DNA from: Nymphaea colorata
Lineage: Eukaryota > Streptophyta > Magnoliopsida > Nymphaeales > Nymphaeaceae
Assembly (NCBI RefSeq): GCF_008831285.2
Contig: NC_045141.1
Coordinates: forward strand, 11,890,106-11,954,105
Length of the DNA stretch: 64,000 nucleotides
Reading direction: 5' to 3'
The notes below the pieces were generated by a model. It did no database searches. It had not been told where the DNA came from and saw only the letters and a list, made by a program, of their open reading frames with translations. The translations under genes and the position numbers were made by a program. Every line of letters begins with the position of its first letter. The stretch's first letter is position 1. Of the stretch, positions 35,001-48,175 are shown piece by piece.

Positions 35001-38000
35001 CTAGATAAGATCTCTATGACTGGGATTTCTTGGTATAAAATAATCCAGCAGTTGAATTTATCCTTCCTCCTTGCAAAAATCTTGGACGAGTCATTCCATT
35101 TGATGTCATTCCTTGTATATGACCCAGAATATTCATTAATGCATCTACACTTACATGCATGTGCTTAAGCGATACATAAGTTACCTAATTGTGATGCACA
35201 TTGCCATCAAGAAATGTGATTGTCAAATAAATTATCATATTCAGCATGTATTAACATCCCCTCTCACAATGAGAATACTGATTTTTGTAACTAGCCAAAG
35301 CACAAACTGAAAACAAGGAGCAATAGACAAATTATAATCAGGAAGTGGACACAATAAAATATTGAATAATTGAGGAAATGACACGGACAACTGCTATGGA
35401 GGTCATATGTTGGATCATATAAAACAGAAGTAAATTAATATAGTTAAACACAATGTAGGAAATGATAGCCAAGGCTAATATAAAGTAAAATGACACATGA
35501 ATCAAGCCCGTGTTCAAGGATTATGGTTCCTGATCCATGGTAAACGGGATTCCTACTTTAAGTAATATAACTTTGGACTCAATTCATATGATTGGTATTT
35601 CTAAAACAGAAGATTATGATCAAACATAATAATCCACCTTTACACCAAGCGATCTGCATGGATTTTAACACATTATGTGACAGACATCCTAAGTATGCAG
35701 GAAAGGAACATGATACATTGTAACTTCTCAAAATCAGAATTCAAACACAGGTTGTTCAAGAACCTAGAAAGAATAATCAAGACTAGTCAATCTAATTTGG
35801 TCCATGTCAATTAACTATACAACACATATATGAATAAAAAAAATACAGAAAACTAATATCTATACAAGAATGCCATATATATTTATAGATCAGGTATTAG
35901 TCAGTTGGCCAACAACCAGGCTGACTAATTGACTAGTCAAACCAATAACTTCTTGATTTAAAACACAGGTTAGTCGATAACTGACTCAACCGATTAGTTG
36001 GACTAGTTGGTGGACTAGTCGGGTTTTGACACTAAAGAAACACAGCATCAAAGCTAGTTTAGTACCTTATCTAGTTTAGTATCTTATGCATATCAGGTGT
36101 AACATAATACACCCCCAGTGGACTTAAAAAGGTCTTGCCATGATGGAACCTTATTTTGTCTGTTTGTTGGATTTTGCAGAACCTTCAGGATTTAGCTCTA
36201 GACAATCCAAACATGTATGTGGCAAGCTCTTGCACTTTTAAGAGAGAAGACACCAATCTTGATAGTTTTTCTGTTGAAGATAGCTTTTTCACAGATTTCA
36301 TGTGGGAGACAAATTTCACTTCCAACACTAAACAAATTCAAGCCTTTCATGGATCTTCTTTGTTCATGGAATGATCACTGCCAGCGATCAGACAGGCAGT
36401 TGTCCACTCAAACACAAAGTTGGGATCTTTTCAAATGATTGTGATGGGATAATTTTTTGCTAAAGAACCATTTAGCTAGAATGCATGAAGTCCGATCAGT
36501 ATCATGTTATCGTCAACACTCCAGAGCTCTTATTATTTTCTCTAACATCATAATTTTTTTTTTAGTTTTTCTTATTGTTGATGAGTTTTTCTTATTTTTT
36601 GTGTTTTTGTGAAGTTTTCATGATTTAGCAGTCAGCATCCACTTGGATGACAGGTGAATACCCGGTTCTGTTATTAACTACTAGGCTTTGTATCTAAAGA
36701 CAAGTAGGTGGGGTGTCTGGAAAAGGAGAACATGGAATCATGGAACAGAAGAAAAAGGGTGGGGAAGAGGGGAGGTGGGGATTGAGGGTGCAGACCAACC
36801 AACGCCATCAAATAGCTAGAGAAATAACTTCGCATGGTCCAAAATCTTTACACAGGATAGTTGCAAAAGCAACTCGTTCACATTCTAAGTTTCCTGATTT
36901 TGAAGATCCTCACACAGATCTTCACTGTCCTCTGTATATCCAAGCATCCCTTTCTAATTGCATTTTCCTATTTCATAAGCTTGTTCCATCCTTAGAAAAA
37001 AAAAAACAAAACTGAAGGAAGCTACAATACGATAAAGTGCATCTGACGTAATATTTGCAAAGTAGTTTCTAGGCACACTAAGCATATGCATGCTTATCTA
37101 CCCTTAATGGTGGCAGTTGTTGTATCTTCTTATGCAATCGAGAGATAGCAAACCTGCATACAGTCAGAGCAAGTCATCAAGGCAATTCTGCCTTCCAAAA
37201 CCTTTTGCTATTATTAAAGACTTGCTGCAGTGAGAGGCAATTTCAATACTAATAACTTATTTACGTGAAGAGGGTTGTCAAATGAGACTTGCAGTTAGAG
37301 CAAAAGGAAACCTTTTTATACATAATCTGAATAATCTGCAGTAACTGGAAAATAACCACATAGCCTGAAAGAAAAGTTGTTCTCTGACGTATTTGCTAGG
37401 ACCACATGAATGATGTTTAGAAGGAGATGACACTTAAAACAAACAAACAAACAAAATTAGCTACTTGTAACTCAGGCACTCACATGCATCAGGTTCTTGC
37501 AAGTTAAATATACCATTAATTCAAATCTAGGTAACATAAGTGATGCTTAGATGTTGTATTCACACCATTATGGAACTTCGACTAGAGATACAGTCAAGAC
37601 GATGCACAGAAGATCAATAACAGAAGCACCTCTCATTGTTTGGTGCTAACAAAGCATGAAAAAAACCCACCTGGGATTAGGATTCCCTTTTACAATTTTC
37701 TGCCCATATTTACGCCACCTGTAACCATCATCCATGCTATCCTTCTCATTAGTCGAATGTACTACGACTCTAGTCTCTCTTGGCGTCTTTGGAGTCGTGG
37801 GAGCTGAATCAAGCATCAAAATATCCATATTCCTGCAATGCAGGGGCCAACAAGATCTCAAACCACTTAGACATAATATCAGAAAAATGAGCAAACAATG
37901 CTATGCGCATACTTTTCTATTGAGAGTGGCTCAATTCCATGCCGCTCATCCAACACAACATCGGCATCAACCTCGTCATCAAAGTCACTGGATCCAGATA

Positions 38001-39682
38001 ATTGTCTTGGCGACGGAGGCCGACCATCGTGATCTCTTCTTGATAAAGAAGAATTGGCTTCATAAAGGTTCCCACCAGCATAACTCGTGGACTGGGTTTG
38101 CAATGGGGCAGGTGCTTTCCCATACAAATTGTCATTCTTCCCGGTGGACTTAGCAGATAAATCCTTTCCTGCATTATTAAGAGTGCGAACTTGAGCAACC
38201 TTGGTTCCTTTTCCCTCGACAGCCCCGTTCTTGCCACCACTCCAAACAGAAGAGGCACTTTCTGCAACATTTGCAGAATTGCCCAATGAGTTCAAATGGG
38301 CTGCCCTCTTGTCAAAGCTCTCATTTCTGACAATATGTGAAATAGTACCTAAATGATCTTCCCGCAGACCCAAATTTTCTTTTGCTGGAGCCACCACATC
38401 GTTCTTTCCAATAGGAGCACTCGCACCGTGTAAACCAGTGTTCCTATCATTGTCCTTTCCATCAGCACCATCAATCTTCCCGCTGGAGGACATGCTTTCC
38501 TTGGCACGCCGCGTCTGCTGCGGTGGTTCGTGGTTGTGCTGGCCTTTGTAAACGATTTCCGTCACCAGGCCGTCTGACGACCTGCCTACCTTCTTTTTCA
38601 TGAAACAATCAGGATGCGAGCATTTGTAATAGCTCCGGGGGTAGTCTGTACCCTTCACCTGCTTCTGCCCATACTTTCGCCAGTTATATCCATCATCCGA
38701 CGGAATGGGAGCAGGATAATTCTTCTGATCGGACTGGACAACCAAAGCGACCTCCAACGAAGGTGTCAATGAATCCACTCCCTGTGTAGGCACGGTCACG
38801 CCGCCCCCAGCTGCCGGCGCTGCCGTATGCGAGTACTCGGATTGAAGTTGGACATGTCTTTGAACCTGAGGAGCTGAGTGAGCAACTTCAGCCAGCACCT
38901 GTGAAGATGAAATCTCAAAGTGACCCTGCACAAACAGAAAAGCACCACGCCCTGTAATTTCCTCACTCCTCAATTGCCAAGAAAGAGAGACAAAGAGCAC
39001 TGGAATGGGAGAATTGGAAGAAACGGAATCTTAGTCCCGGCAACCATGCGACTACGAAGCTGCAAATTCAAAACCTTGTTCGAACTGATACGAATAAAGA
39101 ACAAGTGAAAGGAAAGGGCGCAAAAAGAGGATTTTCTAGGAAACCCCAACCCTGAAGAAAACGAAGCGAATTAGCGGAATCCAGCAGAGAAGGCAGAAGA
39201 ACGAGAGCAAAAGCCGACGAAGCACAATTCCCCCCACAGAAACCCTAACTCCTCGGCTTACCGAATCGAGTAAAAGACGCCACTCAGCTCAACTGCGAGC
39301 TAAAAGGCCACTCGTCAGAGGGAAAAGCAAAAGAGCAAGCGAGTGAGAGGAGGAGCAAGTCGCGACAGAACCTCACCTGGTCGCCGGCGAGGAAAGCGGA
39401 GGATTCCGGCGAGTGGATCAGCAATGACTGCGCCTGCCCTGCGGGGGACTTGGAGTCGGGGCTGCGACCGACGACGAGGACACCGGGGGAGTCCGCGGTG
39501 GACGCCATGGCGCCGGGGAGGAGGCCGGAGAAGAACTGTGAGTCGGAGCCGCCGGAATCATTGCCGGAGAACATGTTATGGACGGCGGTCGGCTTCTCGG
39601 AGGGCTTGAACACGTGGTGATGGTGGTGGTGGTGGTGGTGAATTGCCGGAGCTCCACCAATTGGGGCCTGGTTCTGGGCCAT
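32040..39682 (-). CDS. WRKY: Group I WRKY transcription factor (two WRKY domains)
   Basis: Four exons join in frame: 39682-39377, 38925-37913, 37832-37671 and 32436-32040, giving 626 residues. The start is the first in-frame ATG ([10 protein letters not shown]). The N-terminal part has a His run and Ser/Pro-rich sequence. WRKY domain 1 (about 178-238) has [20 protein letters not shown] and a CX4C...HNH zinc site. WRKY domain 2 (about 474-535) has [22 protein letters not shown] and GKHNHD. The intron after PR in domain 2 is the position conserved in WRKY genes. Both heptads are intact, so W-box (TTGACC/T) binding is expected in the nucleus. Domain 1 resembles WRKY3/4-type proteins. Exon 4 ends at a plausible donor (TTCA|GTGAGC); without splicing it would run 26 codons into intron-like sequence before a stop. 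The C-terminus is therefore unresolved. Confidence 0.93.
33370..33617. mobile_element. Small inverted-repeat element, CTATGTCACAT family
   Basis: Ends are perfect 12-bp inverted repeats, CTATGTCACATG at 33370-33381 and CATGTGACATAG at 33606-33617. They are followed inward by GGACAC/GTGTGG-type sequence. 248 bp, non-coding, related to 29361-29795 by its termini. Confidence 0.65.
33694..34044 (+). repeat. LTR-like unit with internal tandem repeats
   Basis: It starts TGTTGGATC and contains three tandem copies of a roughly 30-bp unit (ctagattattgtgttgcttc and variants, about 33792-33892). A TATATAAATGGG box follows at about 33918. Just past the end is TTGGCATCCCTAGTGGAAAC, similar in layout to the TTGGCGCCGTCTGTGG primer-binding region of gypsy-type elements. 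No partner LTR was found, so this may be a truncated or non-autonomous LTR element. Confidence 0.55.
35880..36030. repeat. CTAGT/GACTAG-rich repeat in WRKY intron
   Basis: Multiple GACTAGTC, GACTAATTGAC and GTTGGACTAGTTGG units in both orientations, suggesting palindromic ends of a degraded DNA element. Confidence 0.45.
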
Positions 39683-40010
39683 GCCCCGACGGTGGGGAGC
39701 GGTGGTATTCAGGTGTTGGACTCTGGATTCCGGGGGGTCTCCCGGACGGTCGTAGCCATGACCATGACGGGGAAGGGGTTGGCTGGGAGGCGGAGGCGGG
39801 GAGAAGGGCGAGGAAGCGGTGGCGGTCCGAGGGAAGGCGGAGGGGATAGCACGGGAAGACTCAATTTTGGGTCTGACATCACATCCCCAACAGACCACTC
39901 CCAACACAGTCTCGGCTCTTTCTCTCTCTTTCTCTCTCCTCTGGGGTAAAATCGTTGCTAGGGTTATATGAGGGCGAGAGAGAGATCGGTTTTTGTTTTG
40001 ACTTTTTCTT
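39683..40010 (-). promoter_or_regulatory. WRKY 5' leader and core promoter region
   Basis: The stretch upstream of the ATG has CT/GA-rich leader sequence (about 39918-39942). A CATATAA box on the minus strand near 39963-39970 is a candidate TATA element. A TTGACT W-box core lies at 39998-40003, consistent with WRKY autoregulation, but a single hexamer is weak evidence. The frame upstream of 39682 stays open to about 39907 but has no ATG. Confidence 0.45.
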
Positions 40011-41844
40011 ACCGCACGAAATTATGGTGTTGCCCTTATTACTTCCTCTTGTCTTATTCTTTACTTTTTCCGCTTTTTTTTTTTTACTTTTTCATCTTGT
40101 TTGACAATATTTGATTTTTCTTTTTTCTTTTGCTTTTCCGTTGTTTAACAATATTTGATTTGATCTTTGATTCATTGTTGAAATGATTGACAAAACATTT
40201 TAAGTCCAATCTCATCAAAAATGGGTTCGGGCTGAATCAATTCTTTGGAGCACCAAAAGTGTGATTTGTAAGGTTTTAAGTTTTAACTACTACTTGAAAT
40301 AGTTCCTTAATTATTTCGAATATTTGATTTAAAAAATCAATTTCTACAAAATTGATTAAGTCTAATTAGTAAAAATATTTTTTTTTTTTTACCAAAGCAG
40401 GTAATAAATAATTGGAGGCATACTCATAATCTTATAAAATTTTTCAAAACGTATGTGTGGTAAAAATTTAGAAACATATAAACATGACTTTCCATGTTAG
40501 CGGTAGCACATGGAATGCATTTTTCTTTTTAAATACTAAGTTAAGATTTAAAACAAAAATAAGGTGATGGATTAGTTATGCAATGCAACGACATTATATG
40601 AACTAGTTTTATGATAAAAAAAAGTATAGGTAATAAGTAGTCAAACAAATTTTTTTTTTTTGTTACTGACTCCCATAAAAGTGTTGAAGACTGAAACTTT
40701 CTTAAAAAGACAAGCTTCCTTTAAATAGTCTATCTATATCATGTGGTTTCATAAACATGAGCATTAAATACTTTTCTTTGAAGGCATAAGCATCATATTA
40801 TTTTTGGTAAGTTGCTTTATAAATAATTTAAACATCCCTTAAGTTCTTTTTCAAATGGCATATAAAGTTATTCTTCCGCCACTAAAACCAATCAAATACA
40901 AAGTCAAAAAAGTTAGTGGTGTGTTTGGGTGATATCAGCGGTGGAGCAAGGATTTTTTGGCTGAGCGGCACTTAAGTCACCAATCCGAGTTTGTTGTGCA
41001 TGTCTCGTATAATTTTCGAGTTGTTACATTGTAATTTAAAAGTCTTCCACTTAATTTTTTAATGGGTATCCGCCGTGGCCCACCCTAACCCCCATGTATC
41101 TCCGCTATTGGGTGACACTCTCATAAAAAATAGAGTTTTTGAAAAACGTTGTTTTTTAAATGTGTCATGTAAAAACCATTTCAATTTTTGTGGTCTTTTA
41201 TTTTTGACATCAAGTAGACGAACAAGCTTGCTATTTTTTTTCAATTGACACGTAGAAATCATCAATAGGGTTCTCATCTAAGCTTATGCCTAACATTAAA
41301 TTACATTGATTCAATGTTTTATCTCTTCATGAACATATTTGCTTGGTTCACTAAACTTAAAAACTATGTTATGCTACCTTTTCCCCCTAAAATGATCAGT
41401 TTATTTTATTGGTGATTCTCAATGAGTTTGGATGGTGTTAGTTTTGATTGAGTTGCAGATAAATTTTAAAAAATAATCATTATATATCAATTTAGGATAT
41501 ATATCTATTATTAGAAAAACTCTTATTTGAATATATTAATTATAATGCGTTGTGATATCCATGTTTCATAATTAAAAAAAAAAACATCACTTTTAGTTTC
41601 ATAACTGTTGTATAAGGAACAGAAAAATCGATATTTGCACTTTCTCAAATTTGAAAAAGAAAATGTGTCCGAAAGCGTGACGTTTGTATTGACGTTTTCA
41701 AATACGCAAATCAGTACGGTTGGTTTTTATTTTTTATTTCAGGTGACATGTACCAACCAAGTGCACGGGAGGAACCCCTTTATATGTTCAAGTTAGTCCA
41801 ACCAAAAAAAGTAAAGAAAACGGTCAAATTTTTCACACTCTCTA

Positions 41845-41893
<49 letters not shown>

Positions 41894-44800
41894 CAACAAT
41901 TCAATCTTTAAAATTTAAAATTTTGTCTTCAAAACCATCTATTATATTGACAATGCCAATCGTTTATGGTGTGACCATAGTTTACAGTATCTTTAGTGAC
42001 AAAGTGTGATCCTTTAGCAACAAAACTTTAAATTTTAGTTGTCCTTGTCTTGCATTTTAACAGAAGAATTGACTTTTTTTTATAGATGCATATAAATAAT
42101 TGTTTAACTTAGTCATTCGCCAAGCAAAGTCCATCTTTGCTACCGAGCTATATAATTTCTTGCACTATTTCGGTTAGTTTTTCCTCTTATAAACAAGAAA
42201 AGATAAGATTCGAAGGAGCATGTTAAAAGCGATGATAAGTGTTATGAATGAAGTCCTAAACCATGGCAGTTTCAACCTTTTCCATTTTGCAGTTTAAGCT
42301 TTTCTTGAAAAAGTAAACAGTTGAGCAAGGGCAGACCTATAAATCAATTTAGTCCTTAAGATATATATATATATACATATTTTTGGCAGAGTAAAAAGAG
42401 TGTTTTTGCCCATAAAAAAACTAAAACTTCGACTTAACTCTTTGTTTCCTTAAGGTACATGACTTATTGTAGTGTTTCAGACATTGTGTTTTTAACTTGC
42501 ATGTCAATGGTCTCCTTCTCCAGCACTTGACTCTTATTAAAACTGACTGTCTACCAGCCTCCATACCTGGCGTTGCACCAAGGTCCTCCAAACCAATATC
42601 ATTTCAATGTTGAGCTTTCGACAAGGAATTCTTATGAGGAAAATGACAACAATGAACACTATTGAGTCATTTTCTCATTATTATCTAGTGGATGAAACAA
42701 ATTTTCAAAAGAATTAGATAGAAACCTAATTAGTTTGGTCCACCAACAAATCTTCATAGTTTTTGTTGTTGTTTTTTTTTTTTCAATTCCTTGGGAAGTT
42801 ACTTTCCTAGTCCCCATATTTCTTAAAATTCATATTTTAGAAGCGGAGGGCGTCTCCCATGTTGTAGAGGAAAATTTTCAAGTTCCAACTTTATCCTTAT
42901 TGGGAAAGAAATTTCATTCAACCGACATGAACATTTTGACTATTTTTACTAGACAACTCACCTGTCTTTTGCTTAGGGGCTTATAACATATAACTTGATA
43001 GGGAAAGCGACGAGTATAATACTAATATTCATTTCTTTCTGCCACTTATAGATTTTTTACTGTAGGTAACATGAAATATATTTATTTTTTCAACTCTGCT
43101 ATTTAAGGCAACCCAAATGTCCGTTTTCCATGTCTCACTTGCCAATTACATGCAAGTTCTACCAATCCCCCCTCCTGAGCAAACTAACCTTACTTTTTTT
43201 GCAATGCAAATTCCTTTTTGAGCCTGTTTTTGGCATTTGTAAAAGGCGCATCAGTGTTTTCGGAATTGAACGCATGATGAGTTTGACGCATATGCAGGGG
43301 TCCATGGTTCGAATTTCATGTGCATTTTTCTCCTTGCACGGTAAGGAGGTAATGCGTTCACGCAGAAAACATGCTCGTGTAATCACAATTACAAAAATGC
43401 CCTCATGAGATAAAAGCGTCATGTTTTTCATTTTGAATGACCAGGTTTACGAGTAAAACCATAAAATTTTCATTAAAAAAATTTTTGACTAGGGCCTTTT
43501 ATATATAAAAACAAATGAAATTTGCTAAAATTTATATATAATTTTTTTTAAAAAAGAAAATTATATATAAGCTAAGGCCCAAGAGGACCCTACCTTAGCT
43601 TAGCTATGTTCCGTTGAAGCACTCCAAAACGTTGTTTTGAAGGGAAAATATAGATCTATCATTGATGGGGTAACATCAAAAGTCGAAAATTTTATAAAAC
43701 TGTATATTAAAAGAAAGACGAAAAAAGTGCAATATTTTTTGAAAACGATTTTTCTCTCACTACACGTGGCAGATGCCAAGGCACGCATCTATAGGCACAA
43801 AAGCTGCTTTGAAACATTTATTCCCTAGCCTAACAGTACAAGGATGCAATTTTTTTTTTCTCTCTCCAAATTAATATATTTAAAAGGACTTGTGCAAATA
43901 TTGTACTTTATATTATTTCCTGCACATTTTGTCAAAGGCTATTCTATTAACGTATGAAGGAGGGAAATAAGAGTCAAGCCATCCACCTGCTTCCTATACA
44001 ATTATTGCCGACCCTGTCCACCGCCTCCCTTCTCACGAGAGTGGAGGGGGAGAGGAAAAAAAAAAAAAAAAGCAACGGTCATATCTGATTCATTTCCACT
44101 TTTTTTTTTTTTTGAAAAGTCGAAATCCACCATTGGTTGGTGAATAAGCAGTGGCGAAGCCAGAATTTTTTGACGGGGCTAGTGTGAGCTAAAGCAGTCC
44201 CAATGTATCTCCGGTGTTGCGAACAAAATGAACGAATATTTAAATAACAATTTTACATCTACATTATCTGTTATATTATGCAGATGGTTTTATTGCTGCT
44301 TAATTCAATAAGACTGAAGCGGCGATGAGCCACATTTGGGTTTGTATGGGCAGTCATATCTTATTATTTATTCTTTAGGGTTTTAATATGTACTTGAAAG
44401 CTTTAGATTTTTTAAAAGATTTAAAATTTAAGTTACTATGTATTAGTGCTTCTTGGCAAAAAAAAAAATCTGACTTCTCTATTGAGTTCAAGCTTGCCAG
44501 GGTGCTGGCAGGGGCCACGTATGCCTGAATTCTCCATCTCTCCTCTTTTCTCCTGATATTGTTGAAAAAGTATATGTTAAAATTTTCAAAAATTTGAAAA
44601 ATATAGTTTGGCCCCAGACAATATAATTTGTCTCTTGCGCTGGGAGAGAAAATTCTTAGCCTCGCCCCCCTGGTGTTTTTACAAATTCTGGTGAAGGAGA
44701 GAGGTGGCTTCTTTTGCTTGAGTTGTCATTGAGTCATAGGTTGGCTCAGTTCTATATATATATATATATATATATATGGTGTGATTATATTAATGAATGT

Positions 44801-45167
44801 ACAGTGATCGAAAGTACATGTCATGAAAATAAGAAGCGTAGATTAGATTTGATAAGAATCTAAAATTAATTATCTAGACTTTGTTGGTGTAAAGGTCGAC
44901 TTTTTTTTTTTTAATCTTCTTAGATATAATATATTTTTAAAAATATTTTGCATCGGTCGATGCGGTTAAGTTTTTGGAAAATGCATAAAACTCTGGATAG
45001 CACCATACGGTCGATAGGACAGCACAAGCTAATCTCTCTTTGTACACATACATAAAAATATAAAATATTTTGAAAGGGTATAAAATTCTAAAAACAATGT
45101 ATTTGTAAGCAAGGTTTCTAATATTTTCAATGATGGTATCTGCAACCCTTCTCATGTTCTATAGTTG

Positions 45168-45380
45168 TCACAAAAAAATGCCTCTTATTAAAAAAACACG
45201 TATAATACGTGAAAAATAATTTAACCATATAAAACGTGAAAAAACATGTATTGTAAAAAAACCACCAGAAAATAAAAATTATGAAAAAACCACGTTTTTA
45301 TCAATTTTATTTTCAAGATTTATTAAATGTTTTAAATTTTTAAAAAATTTGTTAAAATTTTCTTGAGATATACAACTTTA
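45168..45380. repeat. Dispersed AT-rich repeat, copy 3
   Basis: Starts near TTGTCACAAA, continues with AAAACACGT-type motifs and loses similarity near 45380. Resembles 54637-54965. Confidence 0.45.
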
Positions 45381-45534
45381 CCTTATTATGTCCAATAAAT
45401 TTTTTACCGTATAATACATGCACACGATATATATGACAATATTATGTACTTGACTTGAGCAGCTGTTCCCTGTCAATGCACCAAGCAACCCATTATGTGA
45501 CACTTTTATTATAAGATTATAAGCAAACATGCTA

Positions 45535-45546
45535 TATATATATATA

Positions 45547-45597
<51 letters not shown>
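45535..45597. repeat. (TA)n microsatellite
   Basis: About 60 bp of nearly pure TA repeat, interrupted once by TATC. Confidence 0.95.
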
Positions 45598-45599
<2 letters not shown>

Positions 45600-47079
45600 C
45601 TATGACGTAATATTCCAAATTAATATGTGCACCTAAACATATTCATAATATCAAAAAGAGGCATCAGAAATTTTATTTTCTATTATGGGCCTTGCATTTG
45701 TTGGCTGCCAAACCTATATACATCTCAATTACATCACGTTGTTTTGGAGACTTTATACTTTCTAATGCTTTCGTTTCCAAGCTGATTTTTTTTTTAAAAT
45801 ACAAAAAGGCGTTGCTATCGTTCACCCCAACTCGAGTAAATTTTTTACCCAGCTTGTTTGACAATTCTCGCCGAAAGTAAAGCCTATATTTTTATATTTT
45901 TTGTCTTGAGCAGAAAAGTATATTCATAATTTTACAAGAGAATTTTTTTACAAGAAAAGTATATTCATAATTTTACAAGAGAATTTTTTTCGGGCTCCAC
46001 TTTGCCTTATGAAGAAAGTATCTTTCACTAATTTTTTGGTCATTTTTTGTACATGGTCTCTCTTGTTAGAGGGCTATAACATATAACCTGCTGAGAGAGA
46101 GAGAGTATAAATATGAAGGGCATTATGGGCTCTTGTTCAAATTTTCTTGGGTCAATGTGACAAATCAGTGATAAACTTTTAAATCTTCTAAAGTTTGACA
46201 AATGAAATGATTATTATGTTGAAACTTTTATACGATTGCTTATTCGTTGAAACTGATATGATTGAAGCATTTTTCATTGTTTAACCATAGGTTTCATGCA
46301 GAAAAGGGTCCAGCCAACTTGAACTTTCTACATGCATGTAAAAGTGAGTCCAGCTCGAGTTCAAATTTATGCTCAAAAATGCTAAATGAGACGAATTTGA
46401 GTTATAAGAACTCGAGTCGTTTAAGCTTGGTTTTGCTCTACTAAATAAATGTATGATGAGTAAAAAAAATTTTGTTACTAAGTTTTTCTTTAGGAGATAT
46501 GTATATGTACATCTTTCTTTGGATCTTTTGTCAGATGGTGGTTCGTAGTTTAATTAGTTAAAATAAACTATTAAACAAGTTAACGAGTTAAACAAATTAA
46601 AAGAAACAACACAAGTTAACAGAAGTGAATTAAATGAGTTAAAGAGAATCAAGCTGGAGCTCCAACTTTCTCAGTCAATTTGAGCTTGCCTAACTTGAGT
46701 TCAACTCAGGTCGTGTACATATTGAACAATCGTATATTTTTACATGGATATATCTTTAGGGTTTTCAATATGAGAGATATCAGATCACAATATATGGTCA
46801 ATATATATATGTGTGTGTGTACACTTATATACGTTCATGTTACGAAGTTCATATAATTACTTTTTCTTTTGTTACCCCATATTCTTCTGCTAACCCTCTT
46901 TCTTGAAGTTTCTTTTGGTTGATTCGTTACAGTAGTCATGATACACGAGGATAGATAAGTTTATCTCTTCCTGAAAGTCCCAAACTCTTGAAAACTTAAC
47001 TGTAGACAACTGTTACTTGGAAAAAAACCATTAAAGGTAGTCCTTGAAAGCAGTACAGATTAAATCAGCATAGTGAGTG

Positions 47080-47530
47080 GAGGAGAGTGGCCGGTCGATC
47101 GTCTGAATTACAAGGAGCAGCAGCCATGGCCGCAGGCCTCATGGTGGCGACCATGGCTGCTGTCATCCGGTGGCAGCAAGAAAGGAGGATGGTCTACCAT
47201 TAATTTATGGTGGTCTTCTCCTCCTAAAGTTGCGCGCCTTTCTCTGTTCAGGAGAAAAACCGAGAGCCATAGTCACGTGAGATCCTGCCCTGCGGTGGGC
47301 TGATGTGGATACAGCGTCCCCGTCATGGCCCATTAACCGGCGATGCGGTCGGCGGAGAGGGCCATGGTAGAGCCTCTGTGACTCTGTCTGGGGGGCAGTC
47401 TACGGCACCTTCCCTCCCTCACCTTTCTTCTTCATTTCAGGGGAAAAGAAAAAAAAGTAAAAGAATCTCTCGCAGCCACGGCTGGTGGGCAACCATGGCT
47501 GCCGGCCATAATAGACTCCACCGGTGACGG
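47080..47530. other. GC-rich island with inverted CCATGGCTGC motifs
   Basis: Much higher G+C than its surroundings. CAGCCATGGCCGC, GACCATGGCTGCTG and CAACCATGGCTGCCGG recur in both orientations. Short open frames at 47073-47303 and 47303-47527 have no recognisable family. Possibly the leader or LTR-adjacent part of a lost retroelement, or a transferred segment. Confidence 0.45.
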
Positions 47531-47949
47531 CCTTTCAATGTGTGGATTTGAAAACCACGGTTTCCAAACCCGACCCCAACTTCCATCGGATTTCAAATCC
47601 GTACATTTTACATTAAAGCGTAGATTTGAAATCGATCTACTTTATGAGTAGCTTGGGTAAAAAGCTGAAATCTATATTTTTATGATTCCAGCAAAAGGGG
47701 GGAAGTCATAAATTTTTCGGTTAAATTAAAGTTTTTAAATTTTAACATAATTTAAAATATTATTTTTTAAAGAATCTGTATTTCTAGAGCATTAATTTTA
47801 TCTTCTGTGTAAAAACTTATCATACATGTTTTGCCTTTATTTTATGTTCTTGAAAGAATTTTTGGGCTTTTTCTTTAAAAGCAAGATATTACCTCCAAAT
47901 ATTTCATATACAGGGGCTTTATTGGCTCTTCCTAGTTTTAATCATGGCC

Positions 47950-48175
47950 ACAAAAAGTGCATTTTTTTTCAAAAAAAAACATGATATAAATGGCTGTTTA
48001 AAATTAAAAAAACAGGTTTTTTTGAAAAAAATATTAAAAACAAAAAAAATGCATTTTTCGTTTTTTTTTTCATTTTTTTAATGCTAAATAGTTTCTTTTA
48101 TTTTTTATTTGTTATAAATATACTTATTTTTTGATGTTTGTGTTATTAGTTTTTCGTCGCAGAGATCGACCTACA
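47950..48175. repeat. Dispersed AT-rich repeat, copy 4
   Basis: Aligns with the first two thirds of 51190-51552: tttttttgaaaaaaat, taatgctaaatagttt, cttattttttgatgtttgtg and ttattagttttt. It breaks off after 48160. Confidence 0.6.

Larger units (their letters stand above)
32437..37670 (-). other. 5.2-kb intron inside WRKY domain 2
   Basis: Donor CCCAG|GTGGGT at 37670 and acceptor TTTTTAG at 32437. It holds a small inverted-repeat element (33370-33617), an LTR-like unit (33694-34044) with possible internal sequence after it, and a CTAGT-rich repeat (35880-36030). A small plus-strand frame at 36156-36374 is not recognisable. Confidence 0.8.
40011..47070. other. Long A/T-rich intergenic region
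   Basis: No gene recognised over 7 kb. Contents: (TA)n runs at about 41848-41888, 44754-44777 and 45535-45597. Repeat fragments with GGTGGAGCAAGG and GTGGCGAAGCC phrases lie at 40937-41110 and 44148-44225. A direct duplication of about 41 bp is visible at 45914-45988 (aagtatattcataattttac repeated). A copy of the dispersed AT-rich repeat lies at about 45168-45380. Confidence 0.6.

Noticed and set aside
36156-36374. Small plus-strand frame in the WRKY intron
   Set aside because: No recognisable domain, no splice context worth trusting, antisense to the host gene.
39683-39907. N-terminal extension of WRKY exon 1
   Set aside because: The frame is open but begins with GTG and has no ATG before 39682; the sequence is low-complexity leader.
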